A DNA stretch of 64,000 nucleotides. Source: Polynucleobacter asymbioticus (lineage in GTDB: Bacteria; Pseudomonadota; Gammaproteobacteria; Burkholderiales; Burkholderiaceae). The stretch is taken from the NCBI RefSeq assembly GCF_018687575.1, contig NZ_CP061297.1, positions 874,821-938,820 of the forward strand, read 5' to 3'. Numbering within the stretch: position 1 is the stretch's first letter; each line of letters opens with the position of its first letter. The translations under genes and the position numbers were made by a program. The notes under the pieces were generated by a model. It searched no databases. It was not told where the DNA came from and saw nothing but the letters and a program-made list of their open reading frames with translations. Below, piece after piece: positions 28,675 through 38,587 of this stretch.

Positions 28675-29415
28675 ATGTCTCAAAAAATTGCATACGTAAC
28701 TGGCGGTATGGGTGGTATTGGCACCGCTATTTGTCAGCGACTTGCCAAGGATGGATTTAAGGTTATTGCCGGTTGTGGTCCAAATTCCCCTCGCAAAGAT
28801 CGCTGGCTTGGTGAGCAAAAAGCGCTTGGTTATGACTTCATCGCCTCTGAGGGTAACGTCTCTGACTGGGAAAGTACTGTTGCTGCATTTGATAAGGTGA
28901 AGGCTGAAGTAGGTCGTGTGGATGTTCTAGTCAACAACGCCGGCATTACTAAAGACAGCGTATTTCGCAAAATGACGCCTGAACAGTGGAAGGCGGTCAT
29001 CGACACCAACCTCAATTCTTTATTCAATGTGACTAAACAAGTGGTTGATGGCATGGCCGATAACGGCTGGGGTCGCATTATCAACATCTCCTCTGTCAAT
29101 GGTCAGAAGGGTCAGTTTGGCCAATCCAACTATTCCACTGCAAAAGCGGGCTTGCATGGATTTACGATGGCTTTGTCACAAGAGCTAGCTTCTAAAGGTG
29201 TGACTGTAAACACAGTCTCTCCTGGCTATATCGGCACAGACATGGTTAAAGCCATTCGTGAAGATGTTCTAGAGAAGATTGTGGCTGGCGTTCCTGTGAA
29301 GCGTTTGGGCACCCCAGAAGAGATTGCCTCTATCTGCTGCTGGATTGCTTCTGATGATGGCGGCTACGCCACTGGGGCTGACTTCTCCCTCAATGGCGGC
29401 CTGCATACTGGCTAA
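28675..29415 (+). CDS. phaB: Acetoacetyl-CoA reductase (NADPH)
   Basis: A 246-residue short-chain dehydrogenase. The NADPH loop is TGGMGGIGTAICQRL, the structural NNAGI follows, and the catalytic Ser-Tyr-Lys appears as INISSVNG and YSTAKAG. PhaB reduces acetoacetyl-CoA to (R)-3-hydroxybutyryl-CoA, the monomer used by PhaC just upstream. AAGGGGAAA upstream is a good ribosome binding site. A long imperfect stem-loop lies between this gene and phaR. Confidence 0.95.
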   Translation: MSQKIAYVTGGMGGIGTAICQRLAKDGFKVIAGCGPNSPRKDRWLGEQKALGYDFIASEGNVSDWESTVAAFDKVKAEVGRVDVLVNNAGITKDSVFRKMTPEQWKAVIDTNLNSLFNVTKQVVDGMADNGWGRIINISSVNGQKGQFGQSNYSTAKAGLHGFTMALSQELASKGVTVNTVSPGYIGTDMVKAIREDVLEKIVAGVPVKRLGTPEEIASICCWIASDDGGYATGADFSLNGGLHTG

Positions 29416-29446
29416 ACAACAAAAAAACGCAGTTTTAGTGGTCTAT

Positions 29447-29497
29447 ACATCGGCATATTTACCCTCAGGTCAAACTAGGGATAAACTATGCCGATGT
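29447..29497 (+). repeat. Long interrupted inverted repeat (stem-loop) between phaB and phaR
   Basis: Perfect 11-bp arms (29447-29457, ACATCGGCATA; 29487-29497) enclose a second 8-bp stem (29458-29465 with 29477-29485, one bulged A) and an 11-base loop; one bulged C separates the stems. Together they make about 19 bp. No T tract follows. TTGCATTGCAG at 29497-29507, directly after, resembles TGC/GCA-type PhaR sites. It could attenuate phaB-phaR readthrough, stabilise the phaCB mRNA end, or form an operator. Confidence 0.65.
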
Positions 29498-29531
29498 TGC
29501 ATTGCAGTACCGAGATTTAGGAAAAATACAC

Positions 29532-30071
29532 ATGGCCACACGTTCCAAGAAAGCCGGCGATAGCCGCTTGATTAAGAAGTATCCCAATCGTCGTTTATAC
29601 GATACTCAAACTAGCACTTATGTAACGCTGGCTGACATCAAAAATTTAGTCATGGCCGGTGATGCTTTTAGCGTTGTAGATGCCAAAACTGAAGATGATT
29701 TAACCCGCAATATCCTGCTACAAATTATTTTGGAAGAAGAGGCTGGCGGTGCGCCAGTATTTTCTACTCAAATGCTTTCTCAAATCATTCGTTTTTATGG
29801 AAATTCCATGCAAGGTTTGATGGGCAGCTATCTTGAAAAGACCATGCAATCGTTTGTCGATATTCACAACAAGTTAGGCGATCAAACTCAAGGCTTAGGT
29901 GTGGGTAGCACTCCTGAGGCATGGGCTAAGATGATGAATCTGCAAAACCCAATGATGCAGGGCCTAATGGGCAACTATATGGAGCAGAGCAAAGATTTGT
30001 TTGTGAAAATGCAAGAACAAATGCAGAGCTTCCCATTTGCTGGTCAACCTACTAAAACAGAAAAAGAATAG
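29532..30071 (+). CDS. phaR: Polyhydroxyalkanoate synthesis repressor PhaR
   Basis: About 179 residues from the ATG at 29532, which directly precedes the family start ([22 protein letters not shown]). The N-terminal PHB_acc_N DNA-binding domain (about 15-75) is followed by PHB_acc repeats ([18 protein letters not shown]) and a Met/Gln-rich tail. PhaR binds polymer granules and represses phasin genes and itself until polymer is present. An in-frame ATG at 29502 falls outside family homology. rimO starts three bases after the stop. Confidence 0.93.
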   Translation: MATRSKKAGDSRLIKKYPNRRLYDTQTSTYVTLADIKNLVMAGDAFSVVDAKTEDDLTRNILLQIILEEEAGGAPVFSTQMLSQIIRFYGNSMQGLMGSYLEKTMQSFVDIHNKLGDQTQGLGVGSTPEAWAKMMNLQNPMMQGLMGNYMEQSKDLFVKMQEQMQSFPFAGQPTKTEKE

Positions 30072-30073
30072 TT

Positions 30074-31432
30074 GTGGCGGGTAAAGTTGGTTTTGTTTCC
30101 TTGGGATGCCCCAAGGCGCTGGTGGATTCGGAGCTCATCCTCACTCAATTAAGTGCTGAGGGTTACGAAACTGCTAAGGATTATTCTGGTGCCGATCTGG
30201 TGGTTGTCAATACCTGTGGCTTTATTGATTCAGCAGTAGAGGAAAGTCTTGCAGCAATTGGTGAGGCTTTATCTGAAAACGGTAAGGTTATCGTTACCGG
30301 TTGTTTGGGTGCCCGTAAGAATGCAGATGGCAGTGATCTCATTCAGAGTATTCACCCTAAAGTCCTTGCCGTTACAGGCCCTCACGCCACCCAAGAGGTA
30401 ATGCAGGCTATTCATTTGCATTTACCAAAGCCGCATGATCCCTTTACAGATTTGCTGCCGCCGATTGGTGTCAAGCTCACGCCGAAGCATTATGCATATT
30501 TAAAAATCTCAGAGGGATGCAATCACCGCTGTACTTTTTGCATCATCCCCAGCATGCGCGGTGACCTGGTCTCACGCCCCATAGGCGAAGTATTGCTAGA
30601 GGCTAAAAAGCTATTTGAATCGGGTGTAAAAGAATTATTGGTTGTTTCACAAGACACGAGTGCTTATGGTGTTGATATTCAATATCGCACTGGATTTTGG
30701 GAAGGCAAACCCGTGAAGACTCGTATGTTTGATTTGGTGAATGCTTTAAATCAAATTGCGAGTGAGCATCAAGCTTGGGTTCGTCTGCATTATGTTTACC
30801 CCTATCCACACGTTGACGATGTTTTACCTCTCATGGCGGAATTTGCTGAGCATGGCTATGGCGTACTGCCATATCTAGATATTCCATTGCAACATGCTCA
30901 CCCAGATGTGCTCAAGAGAATGAAGCGTCCTGCTAGTGGTGAAAAAAATATAGAGCGTATTCAAGCTTGGCGTGCAGCTTGCCCGGATCTGGTTATTCGC
31001 AGCACCTTTATTGCTGGCTTCCCTGGTGAAACAGAAGAAGAGTTTGAATATCTATTGAATTTCTTGGATGAGGCGCAAATTGATCGTGCCGGCTGTTTTG
31101 CTTATTCGCCTGTTGATGGTGCCAGTGCAAATGCCTTGGAGAATCCCGTGCCCGAGCCAGTGCGTGAAGATCGACGAGCACGTTTTATGGCCAAGGCTGA
31201 AGCAATCTCAACCAAGCGACTTGCTAAAAAAATAGGCAAACGAGTTCAGGTCATCATTGATCGCGTTGATGAATCTGGTGGAATTGGTCGAACTATAGGC
31301 GATGCCCCTGAAATTGATGGTTTGGTGAGGGTTTTACCCCCAAGTAAGCCTTCGAAGCGCTATCGCGTTGGCGAAATCATTAAAGCAACGGTTATTAGCT
31401 CCCAAGGGCATGACCTAATAGCCGAAACTTGA
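30074..31432 (+). CDS. rimO: Ribosomal protein S12 methylthiotransferase RimO
   Basis: A 452-residue radical SAM methylthiotransferase starting at GTG. The N-terminal UPF0004 domain has [13 protein letters not shown] and NTCGFIDSA with cluster cysteines, the radical SAM motif is [11 protein letters not shown] (CxxxCxxC), and a C-terminal TRAM domain follows. It adds a methylthio group to Asp89 of S12. The [12 protein letters not shown] start distinguishes RimO from MiaB. It sits between phaR and a thiolase, interrupting the polyhydroxybutyrate genes. Confidence 0.95.
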   Translation: MAGKVGFVSLGCPKALVDSELILTQLSAEGYETAKDYSGADLVVVNTCGFIDSAVEESLAAIGEALSENGKVIVTGCLGARKNADGSDLIQSIHPKVLAVTGPHATQEVMQAIHLHLPKPHDPFTDLLPPIGVKLTPKHYAYLKISEGCNHRCTFCIIPSMRGDLVSRPIGEVLLEAKKLFESGVKELLVVSQDTSAYGVDIQYRTGFWEGKPVKTRMFDLVNALNQIASEHQAWVRLHYVYPYPHVDDVLPLMAEFAEHGYGVLPYLDIPLQHAHPDVLKRMKRPASGEKNIERIQAWRAACPDLVIRSTFIAGFPGETEEEFEYLLNFLDEAQIDRAGCFAYSPVDGASANALENPVPEPVREDRRARFMAKAEAISTKRLAKKIGKRVQVIIDRVDESGGIGRTIGDAPEIDGLVRVLPPSKPSKRYRVGEIIKATVISSQGHDLIAET

Positions 31433-31511
31433 CTATTGGAATAAAAATGGTGTTTTGGCCTACTCTTGGGGTCAATTTTTTGCCTAATTAGGCGCCGCAA
31501 AGGGGATTGAT

Positions 31512-32696
31512 ATGAGTCGTGATGTCGTCGTTTTAAGTGCTGTACGTTCTGCAATTGGTGCTTTTAATGGCTCACTAAGTAGCCTTGAGCCATCCGAGCT
31601 CGGCGGTATCGTGATGAAGGAAGCGGTGGCCCGCTCTGGCGTAGATCCAGCATTAATTAATTACATTACCGTTGGAAACACTATTCCCACTGATAATCGC
31701 TACGCCTATGTCGCTCGTGTAGCCTCCATTCAGGCTGGTCTTCCGATGGAGTCAGTTGCAATGGCTCTGAATCGTTTGTGCAGCTCTGGTTTGCAAGCGA
31801 TTGTGACAACAGCCCAAGCCATCATGCTGGGTGATTGTGATTATGGCGTTGGCGGTGGTGTTGAGGTGATGTCACGCGGCATGTATGGATCTCCAGCAAT
31901 GCGCAGTGGTGCACGCATGGGCGATACCAAAATGATTGACTTGATGGTGTCTGTGTTGACTGATCCATTTGGAGTTGGTCATATGGGCGTTACTGCAGAG
32001 AACCTCGTTGAAAAATGGAAGCTGACTCGCGAGGAGCAAGATGCTCTAGCGGTTGAGTCACATCGTCGTGCAGCGCATGCAATTAAAGAAGGTCGCTTTA
32101 AATCTCAGATTGTTCCAATTACGATTAAAACTCGCAAGGGTGATGTGGTGTTTGACACCGATGAACATTGCAAGCCAGATACCACCATGGAAACTTTGGC
32201 GAAGATGAAAGCAGTCTTCAAAAAAGAGGGTGGTAGCGTTACTGCGGGTAATGCGTCTGGTATCAATGACGGCGCTGCATTCTTTGTGTTGGCTGAAGCT
32301 GAAGCAGCTAAGAAAGCTGGCCATAAGCCAATCGCTCGCTTAGTTTCGTACGCTATTGCCGGCGTACCGAATCACATCATGGGTGAAGGTCCAATCCCGG
32401 CTACCAAGATTGCCTTGGAGCGTGCTGGTCTGAAATTAGATCAAATTGATGTAATCGAATCCAACGAGGCGTTTGCTGCTCAAGCATTAGCTGTGACTAA
32501 AGGCTTAGGTCTAGATCCAGCTAAGACCAACGTCAACGGTGGAGCTATTGCATTGGGTCACCCAATCGGTTGCTCTGGCGCTGCAATTGCTACTAAAGCG
32601 ATTCACGAGTTACATCGCGTTCAAGGCAAATATGCTTTGGTCACAATGTGTATTGGTGGTGGACAAGGTATTGCAACCATTTTTGAGCGCCTATAA
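31512..32696 (+). CDS. Acetyl-CoA C-acetyltransferase / beta-ketothiolase
   Basis: A 394-residue thiolase. The acyl-accepting Cys is Cys90 in NRLCSSGLQAI, the His block is GGAIALGHPIGCSGA, and the second Cys is in MCIGGGQG. Thiolases of this type condense two acetyl-CoA to acetoacetyl-CoA, feeding PhaB, or cleave beta-ketoacyl-CoA. The length and placement after phaC-phaB-phaR-rimO suggest the polyhydroxybutyrate thiolase (PhaA or BktB type), but substrate range cannot be fixed. A good AAGGGGA precedes the ATG. Confidence 0.9.
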   Translation: MSRDVVVLSAVRSAIGAFNGSLSSLEPSELGGIVMKEAVARSGVDPALINYITVGNTIPTDNRYAYVARVASIQAGLPMESVAMALNRLCSSGLQAIVTTAQAIMLGDCDYGVGGGVEVMSRGMYGSPAMRSGARMGDTKMIDLMVSVLTDPFGVGHMGVTAENLVEKWKLTREEQDALAVESHRRAAHAIKEGRFKSQIVPITIKTRKGDVVFDTDEHCKPDTTMETLAKMKAVFKKEGGSVTAGNASGINDGAAFFVLAEAEAAKKAGHKPIARLVSYAIAGVPNHIMGEGPIPATKIALERAGLKLDQIDVIESNEAFAAQALAVTKGLGLDPAKTNVNGGAIALGHPIGCSGAAIATKAIHELHRVQGKYALVTMCIGGGQGIATIFERL

Positions 32697-32706
32697 ATAG
32701 CTTTCA

Positions 32707-32754
32707 TTTACTGCTGAAGCCAAACTCTTCGTGAGTTAGGCAATCAGCAGTAAA
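32707..32754. terminator. Large imperfect dyad between convergent thiolase and serB
   Basis: Perfect 11-bp outer arms (32707-32717 TTTACTGCTGA; 32744-32754) enclose GCC/GGC and AACTC/GAGTT inner stems around a TTCGT loop, about 19 paired bases. It reaches into the last codons of serB. No strong T tract follows, so it may be a bidirectional terminator or mRNA 3-prime protector. Confidence 0.5.
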
Positions 32755-33626
32755 GCAGCATCCAAGCCGACTCGGTCAAAAGCCGCGTCGGCTTTTTCTT
32801 TGACAATGGGTTTTGCTTTGTAGGCTATGCTGATGCCAGAACCTTGCATCATCGGCAGATCATTAGAGCCATCGCCCATGGTGATGGCGTTCTGCTTATG
32901 GCAATTCATCAGAACGCAGGCTTGCTCTAGGTAGGTATTCTTAGCTGCGCCATCAACAATATCGCCAATCACCTTACCCGTTAGTTTGCCGTCGATAATC
33001 TCTAGGGTGTTTGCTTGGGTTTGCTTGAAGCCCAACTCCTGCTGGAGTTTTTGGGTAAAGAAAGTGAAGCCTCCAGAAACGAGTAGGGTGTACAAGCCCC
33101 TAGCATTTGCTCCAGCCAGTAATTCAGCAGCACCAGGGTTAGGCCGTAAACGTTCGCGATAGACTGAGTCCAAAACATCGGCTGATACACCTTCTAGAAG
33201 AGCCACACGTCTACGCAGGCTTTCTTTGAAGTCTTTAATCTCACCACGCATAGTAGCTTCCGTAATTTCAGAAACTGCTGCCTTCTTTCCTGTGAAATCA
33301 GCAATCTCATCAATGCACTCAATATTAATCAGAGTGGAATCCATATCCATGGCCAACACTTTGACCTCAGCTGTTTTAAGACCTGGGGATAGAAAAGCTA
33401 AATCCACACTGTGTTCGGCGGCAATATCCCGCATTGCCACTCTGGCTTCGGGTAGTAAGGTATGTGAGCAAGCCCAGCGGCCAGTGAAGTATTTCGGGTG
33501 GACTTGTTCTTTTTTGTCTCTGGCAATATCAATGCCTAAGACTTTTGCATGAGCAATCAATGCAGTATTTAATTCCACCGGAATCGGAGCGTTGGCAAGA
33601 GCTACTAGTGTGAGGTGACTGGACAT
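32736..33626 (-). CDS. serB: Phosphoserine phosphatase
   Basis: A 296-residue HAD-family enzyme for the last step of serine synthesis. The nucleophile motif is MDMDSTLINIECIDE (DxDST), motif II is LLVSGGFTFF, and motif III/IV is MGDGSNDLPMM. The N-terminal 90 or so residues form an ACT-like regulatory region, as in E. coli SerB. It is divergent from nothing directly upstream: mfd lies 21 bases upstream on the same strand, so they may be co-transcribed. Confidence 0.94.
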   Translation of the reverse strand: MSSHLTLVALANAPIPVELNTALIAHAKVLGIDIARDKKEQVHPKYFTGRWACSHTLLPEARVAMRDIAAEHSVDLAFLSPGLKTAEVKVLAMDMDSTLINIECIDEIADFTGKKAAVSEITEATMRGEIKDFKESLRRRVALLEGVSADVLDSVYRERLRPNPGAAELLAGANARGLYTLLVSGGFTFFTQKLQQELGFKQTQANTLEIIDGKLTGKVIGDIVDGAAKNTYLEQACVLMNCHKQNAITMGDGSNDLPMMQGSGISIAYKAKPIVKEKADAAFDRVGLDAALLLIA

Positions 33627-33647
33627 GGTTAGTAAGCGTTAAAAAAA

Positions 33648-36600
33648 TTAATTGGCTTGAGCAGTATTAAGCATCGCAGATTCATTCAGGCTTCTGAGAA
33701 TTTTCCTGATATGGTCTAGACGTTGCTCTAGTTTCTCAAAATCCTTCTCTTTTTGGGGGAGTATTTTTAATTTATCTTGCCCATTAAGCTGGATGTACTT
33801 TGACGACTGAATCAATTGAATGATCTTCATTGGATCAATCGGGGGATTCGGGATGAACTGAATTTGAATCGACGTTGGGCTGGCATCAATCTTTTTGATG
33901 CCAAAGCCATCCATCTCCAAGCGGAGGCGATGGGTTTCATATAGGGATTTAGCCTGGTCTGGCAAATCTCCATAGCGATCTACTAACTCTTCACGCAAGC
34001 CCATGAGTTCGGAGAAATCATTTGTACCGGCAAAGCGTTTGTACATAGAGAGTCGCTCATGTACATCGGGACAGTAATCATTCGGAAATAGGGCAGGCAC
34101 ACCTAAATTCACATCGGTAGTTGCCTGTAGCGGAGAAAGCAAGTCCGGCTCTTTCCCGCTACGCAGAGACTTAACAGCCCGATTAAGCATTTCGGTATAC
34201 AGCTGAAATCCGATTTCATGAATTTCACCCGATTGTTTGTCGCCCAATACTTCACCAGCACCACGGATTTCTAAATCGTGCATTGCTAAATAAAAGCCAG
34301 AACCGAGTTCTTCCATCGCTTGAATGGCATTTAAACGCAGTTGCGCTTGCTTGCTGAGTGCCTCAGGATCTGGCACCAGTAAATAAGCATATGCCTGATG
34401 ATGCGAACGACCGACGCGTCCACGCAATTGATGTAACTGCGCAAGTCCAAATTTATCTGCACGATGCATGATGATGGTATTGGCTGTTGGAACGTCAATA
34501 CCGGTTTCAATAATGGTGGTACACAGCAGAATATTAGTACGTTGTGTCACAAACTCACGCATGACTGATTCCAATTCGCGCTCGTGCATTTGCCCGTGCG
34601 CTACGCTAATGCGTGCCTCTGGAATCAGTTCTTGTAAAGCATGCTTACGATTTTGAATAGTTTCAACTTCGTTATGTAGAAAATAGACCTGTCCACCACG
34701 CTTAATCTCTCGAAGAACTGCTTCACGAATAACGCCATCACCTTCGCGCCGCACAAAGGTTTTAATGGCCAAGCGTTTTTGTGGTGCGGTAGCAATCACA
34801 GAGAACTCACGCAGGCCTTCCATCGCCATACCAAGAGTTCTCGGAATCGGTGTAGCAGTCAAGGTCAGTATGTCGACCTCAGCACGCAATGCTTTGAGCG
34901 CATCTTTTTGTCGTACTCCAAAGCGATGCTCCTCATCCACAATCACCAATCCCAGGTTGGCAAACTGTGTTTCCTTAGATAACAACTTATGCGTACCAAT
35001 AATGATGTCAGCTTCACCTTTAGCAATCGCCTCGAGTGCAGCATTGATTTCTTTGGTCGTTTTAAAGCGTGAGAGCTCAACAATGCGAACAGGCCAATCA
35101 GCAAAGCGATCTTTCCAGGTTGCGACGTGTTGTTCTGCGAGCAGGGTAGTTGGCGCCAAGATGGCTACTTGCTTGCCACCCATGACCGCAACAAAACTGG
35201 CGCGTAAGGCAACCTCAGTTTTACCAAAGCCCACATCTCCACACACTAGTCGATCCATTGGCGTACCGCTGGTCATATCTCCAATCACTGCAGCAATCGC
35301 ATTTGCTTGATCGGGAGTTTCCTCAAAGCCAAAGCTTTCAGCAAATGCAGCGTAATCATGAGCAGAAAATTCAAAGGCGTGACCTTTGCGGATAGCTCTT
35401 GCAGCATATAGACTTAAAAGTTCTGCAGCAGTGTCTCGAATTTGCTGTGCAGCTTTACGTCTTGCCTTATCCCACTGACCAGACCCCAATTGATGTAATG
35501 GTGCTGAGTCAGGATCGGAGCCTGCATAGCGCGTCACCATCTGCAACTGTTGGACTGGAACATAAAGAGTGGCATCTTTGGCGTAAACCAAGTGCAAGAA
35601 CTCTTCAAAAATAGGCTCGTCTTTTGGAGGCGCTAAATTCAGGAGAACTAAACCTTGATATCGACCAATCCCATGATCAGAGTGAACCACGGGATCACCA
35701 ATCTTGAGTTCAGACAAATCTTTGAAGAGCATGTCTGGATCAGCGCTCTCGCTTTCTTTACCCTTGCGCCGTTGGCGTGCAGTTGACGTAAAGAGCTCAG
35801 CCTCGGTAACGATGATGAGATTCTCTGCCGGCCAAGTAAAGCCATTAAAGAGTTGCGCTGTTACAAGACCAAATAGGGCATCGCTCTTAATAAAATCTGC
35901 AACACCTTCGAAACCTTCCGGCTTTAATGGGTAAAGCGGTTTGCCATTCTGGCCGGCAACTGAATTACTCTCTTCAAAGAGTTGGCGAATCGATTCTTTA
36001 CGGCCATTGCTATCGCTACAGATGAGCACGCGCACTTTTTCTTGAGAGACTAATGCGCGCAAGCGATTAATCGGATCAGCGTCACGGCGATGTACTGCTA
36101 AATCCGGTACGGCTAAAAATTGTGGAGCCTCTTTAGCTTCCTTATCTGCCTCTTTATCCAATGACAGGCGAGCATTGGGTTTGGCAGCGCTAAAAAATTG
36201 ATCTACATCGAGGAATAGCTCTGCTGGCGGAAGAATGGGGCGATCAAGATCATGTTTGAGGAATTCATATCTAGAGAGCGTGTCTTTCCAAAAGCTCTTG
36301 ATGGATTCTTCAACATCACCAATGCTGACCAACCAAACCGGATCGCCAGAGCGGGGGAAGTAATCAAAGACGGTTGAGGATTCCTCAAAGAAGAGAGGTA
36401 GGTACGACTCGATACCAGCACTAGGGATTCCCAGGTTCGCATCTTTATAAATTGAACAACGCGTTGGATCACCCTCGAATACCTCGCGCCATCTGCCTCG
36501 GAAGGCGGTACGAGAAGCATCGTCAAATGGAAACTCATGACCCGGCAAGAGACGAACCTCTTTAACGGGATACAGGCTACGCTGCGTATCTGGATCAAAT

Positions 36601-37202
36601 GCTCGAATTTGCTCAATCTCATCGCCAAAAAGATCCAGGCGATAAGGGAGGCTTGAGCCCATTGGAAATAAATCAATCAAGCCGCCGCGAATACTGTATT
36701 CACCAGGGCGCATGACAGAACTGACGGGGTCATAACCGGCTTGCTGCAACTGCAGTTTTAGGGCTGCTTCATTGAGACTGTCACCTTGTCTAAAAAAGAA
36801 GGTGTGTCCTGATAGAAAGTTTGGCGGCCCAAGTCTTTGTAATGCCGTAGTGATCGGCACTAAAACGATGTCACAACTGCCATTCAGTAATTCATAAAGC
36901 GTGGCCAGTCGTTCTGACACCAAATCTTGATGTGGTGAGAAGTGGTCATACGGCAAGATTTCCCAGTCGGGTAGCAGCCGCGTCTTGAGCTGCGGTGCAA
37001 ATGCTGGGATCTCCTCTAAAAGGCGCTGGGCTTCCTGTGCCTGAGCACAAAAGATGACCATGACCGAGAATTCAGCTCGATAGCGTAGGGCGGATTGGGC
37101 GATTAAGGCGGCATCAGAAGAGCCAACTAAGCCTGAAAAGGTAAAGCGCTGCCCAGCCCGCGGTGCGGGTATGGGGGGTGCTAGTTTTAATGCATCAGAC
37201 AT
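33648..37202 (-). CDS. mfd: Transcription-repair coupling factor Mfd
   Basis: An 1184-residue SF2 translocase that removes RNA polymerase stalled at lesions and recruits UvrA. The N-terminal UvrB-like domains include LLPDWEILPYDHFSPH. An RNA-polymerase-interacting CarD-like domain follows near 500-560 (IGDPVVHSDHGIGRYQGL). The helicase core has Walker A GDVGFGKTEVA and VDEEHRFG, then TRG motifs around LHQLRGRVGRS. The length matches the family. Its start is only 23 bases from the divergent ispD start. Confidence 0.96.
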   Translation of the reverse strand: MSDALKLAPPIPAPRAGQRFTFSGLVGSSDAALIAQSALRYRAEFSVMVIFCAQAQEAQRLLEEIPAFAPQLKTRLLPDWEILPYDHFSPHQDLVSERLATLYELLNGSCDIVLVPITTALQRLGPPNFLSGHTFFFRQGDSLNEAALKLQLQQAGYDPVSSVMRPGEYSIRGGLIDLFPMGSSLPYRLDLFGDEIEQIRAFDPDTQRSLYPVKEVRLLPGHEFPFDDASRTAFRGRWREVFEGDPTRCSIYKDANLGIPSAGIESYLPLFFEESSTVFDYFPRSGDPVWLVSIGDVEESIKSFWKDTLSRYEFLKHDLDRPILPPAELFLDVDQFFSAAKPNARLSLDKEADKEAKEAPQFLAVPDLAVHRRDADPINRLRALVSQEKVRVLICSDSNGRKESIRQLFEESNSVAGQNGKPLYPLKPEGFEGVADFIKSDALFGLVTAQLFNGFTWPAENLIIVTEAELFTSTARQRRKGKESESADPDMLFKDLSELKIGDPVVHSDHGIGRYQGLVLLNLAPPKDEPIFEEFLHLVYAKDATLYVPVQQLQMVTRYAGSDPDSAPLHQLGSGQWDKARRKAAQQIRDTAAELLSLYAARAIRKGHAFEFSAHDYAAFAESFGFEETPDQANAIAAVIGDMTSGTPMDRLVCGDVGFGKTEVALRASFVAVMGGKQVAILAPTTLLAEQHVATWKDRFADWPVRIVELSRFKTTKEINAALEAIAKGEADIIIGTHKLLSKETQFANLGLVIVDEEHRFGVRQKDALKALRAEVDILTLTATPIPRTLGMAMEGLREFSVIATAPQKRLAIKTFVRREGDGVIREAVLREIKRGGQVYFLHNEVETIQNRKHALQELIPEARISVAHGQMHERELESVMREFVTQRTNILLCTTIIETGIDVPTANTIIMHRADKFGLAQLHQLRGRVGRSHHQAYAYLLVPDPEALSKQAQLRLNAIQAMEELGSGFYLAMHDLEIRGAGEVLGDKQSGEIHEIGFQLYTEMLNRAVKSLRSGKEPDLLSPLQATTDVNLGVPALFPNDYCPDVHERLSMYKRFAGTNDFSELMGLREELVDRYGDLPDQAKSLYETHRLRLEMDGFGIKKIDASPTSIQIQFIPNPPIDPMKIIQLIQSSKYIQLNGQDKLKILPQKEKDFEKLEQRLDHIRKILRSLNESAMLNTAQAN

Positions 37203-37225
37203 CTGTGCTCATTATAGAATCAGGT

Positions 37226-37975
37226 ATGGACGCAGTAATTCAATCTTCACCCCAATGTCATGCCTTGTTACCTACAGCTGGGACTGGGTCTAGGCTCGGC
37301 GGTGTCTTGCCAAAGCAGTTTCAGGAGTTGGCAGGTAAGCCGATGCTGTCCTATGCCTTGGAGGCGTTTGCTAAGACTCCCGAAATTAATTCAATTTGGG
37401 TTGGTGTGAGCCCTGGTTTCATTGACAATCCCATTTTGAGTGCACTTTCCAGTAATTCCACTGCTATTCGATTTCTGCCAAGCGGCGGCCCAACTCGACA
37501 AGAAACCGTCAGAAATACTCTGGCAGCCATGCTCAAAGCTGGCATTCCCGAGACCGATTGGGTCTTAGTGCACGATGCCGCTCGCCCCGGAATCTCTCCT
37601 GCGCTCATTCAAAAGCTGATTCATGCTGTGACTCAAGCTGGTGAGGGCGGCCTATTAGCAATGCCATTGGCTGACACCCTAAAAATGGCTGATGCCAACT
37701 CGGCTATTGCCGGCAACCCCAATAGGGCAATGAAGACGATTTCTCGAGATCACCTTTGGCAAGCCCAGACACCTCAGATGTTCGGTTTAAAGCGCCTTCA
37801 TGATGCAATTGAAGAGGGGATTCGTCTTGAGGCAGACATTACAGATGAGGCCAGCGCTATTGAGCTCTCGGGCTCTAGCCCCTTACTAGTAGAGGGTGCA
37901 ACCTGCAATTTCAAGGTAACCCACCCAGCCGACTGGGATTTAATGCAAACCATCTTGCGAGCCTGCGATAAATAA
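37226..37975 (+). CDS. ispD: 2-C-methyl-D-erythritol 4-phosphate cytidylyltransferase
   Basis: About 249 residues from the ATG at 37226. Earlier in-frame ATGs at 37163 and 37190 overlap mfd and lie outside the conserved region. The CTP loop is LLPTAGTGSRLGGVLPKQF, then VLVHDAARP and TPQMF, all IspD signatures. It makes CDP-ME in the non-mevalonate isoprenoid pathway. ispF follows 27 bases later, the common ispD-ispF order. Confidence 0.94.
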   Translation: MDAVIQSSPQCHALLPTAGTGSRLGGVLPKQFQELAGKPMLSYALEAFAKTPEINSIWVGVSPGFIDNPILSALSSNSTAIRFLPSGGPTRQETVRNTLAAMLKAGIPETDWVLVHDAARPGISPALIQKLIHAVTQAGEGGLLAMPLADTLKMADANSAIAGNPNRAMKTISRDHLWQAQTPQMFGLKRLHDAIEEGIRLEADITDEASAIELSGSSPLLVEGATCNFKVTHPADWDLMQTILRACDK

Positions 37976-38002
37976 GCCCTCAAAATACATCACGACAACT
38001 TA

Positions 38003-38506
38003 ATGACCTCAAACGCCCCCCAAATCCCCCAATTTCGCATCGGCCAGGGTTATGACGTTCATGCTCTAGTTGAAGGTCGAAAGCTCATCTTGGGAGGCAT
38101 TCATGTTCCCAGCGACAAAGGCCTGTTAGGCCATTCTGATGCCGATGCTTTGTTGCACGCTTTAACCGATGCGCTGCTGGGGGCGGCCGGACTCAATGAT
38201 ATTGGTCAGTTATTTCCAGATACGGATCCCCAATTTAAAGATATGGATAGCCGAATCTTGCTGAGAGCTGCTCTGCAAAAGGTTCAGGCAGCCGGTTTTC
38301 ATGTCGGTAATGTGGATGCAACGATTATTTGTCAAAAGCCCAAATTAGCCACTTTTCTGCCGGATATGGTCCGTAATATCGCGTCTGATTTAGCGGTTAC
38401 ACCAAGCCACGTCAACCTCAAAGCCAAGACCAATGAATCGCTTGGCCATTTGGGGCGAGGCGAGGGCATTGCAGTTCATGCTGTGGCTTTGCTCTACAAG
38501 GTCTAA
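38003..38506 (+). CDS. ispF: 2-C-methyl-D-erythritol 2,4-cyclodiphosphate synthase
   Basis: A 167-residue trimeric zinc enzyme of the non-mevalonate pathway. The zinc motif is [10 protein letters not shown], followed by [21 protein letters not shown] and the C-terminal [15 protein letters not shown]. It cyclises CDP-ME 2-phosphate. It lies directly after ispD, so consecutive-pathway enzymes are co-expressed. The tRNA-Leu gene follows 81 bases downstream. Confidence 0.95.
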   Translation: MTSNAPQIPQFRIGQGYDVHALVEGRKLILGGIHVPSDKGLLGHSDADALLHALTDALLGAAGLNDIGQLFPDTDPQFKDMDSRILLRAALQKVQAAGFHVGNVDATIICQKPKLATFLPDMVRNIASDLAVTPSHVNLKAKTNESLGHLGRGEGIAVHAVALLYKV

Positions 38507-38587
38507 ATATCCTCCAAAACCGCTAAGCATTGTAGAATTACGGTCTTTAGAGTGAAGCTTCAGCTCGGTAGTGTTTGCGGAATTCGC

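Noticed and set aside
31482..31493. 12-bp palindrome GCCTAATTAGGC before the thiolase
   Set aside because: It is a single short palindrome with no promoter element or second copy nearby, so chance cannot be excluded.
34765..35310. A 181-codon plus-strand frame within mfd
   Set aside because: It is antisense to the conserved helicase core of mfd, has low-complexity Ser/Arg content and no family resemblance.
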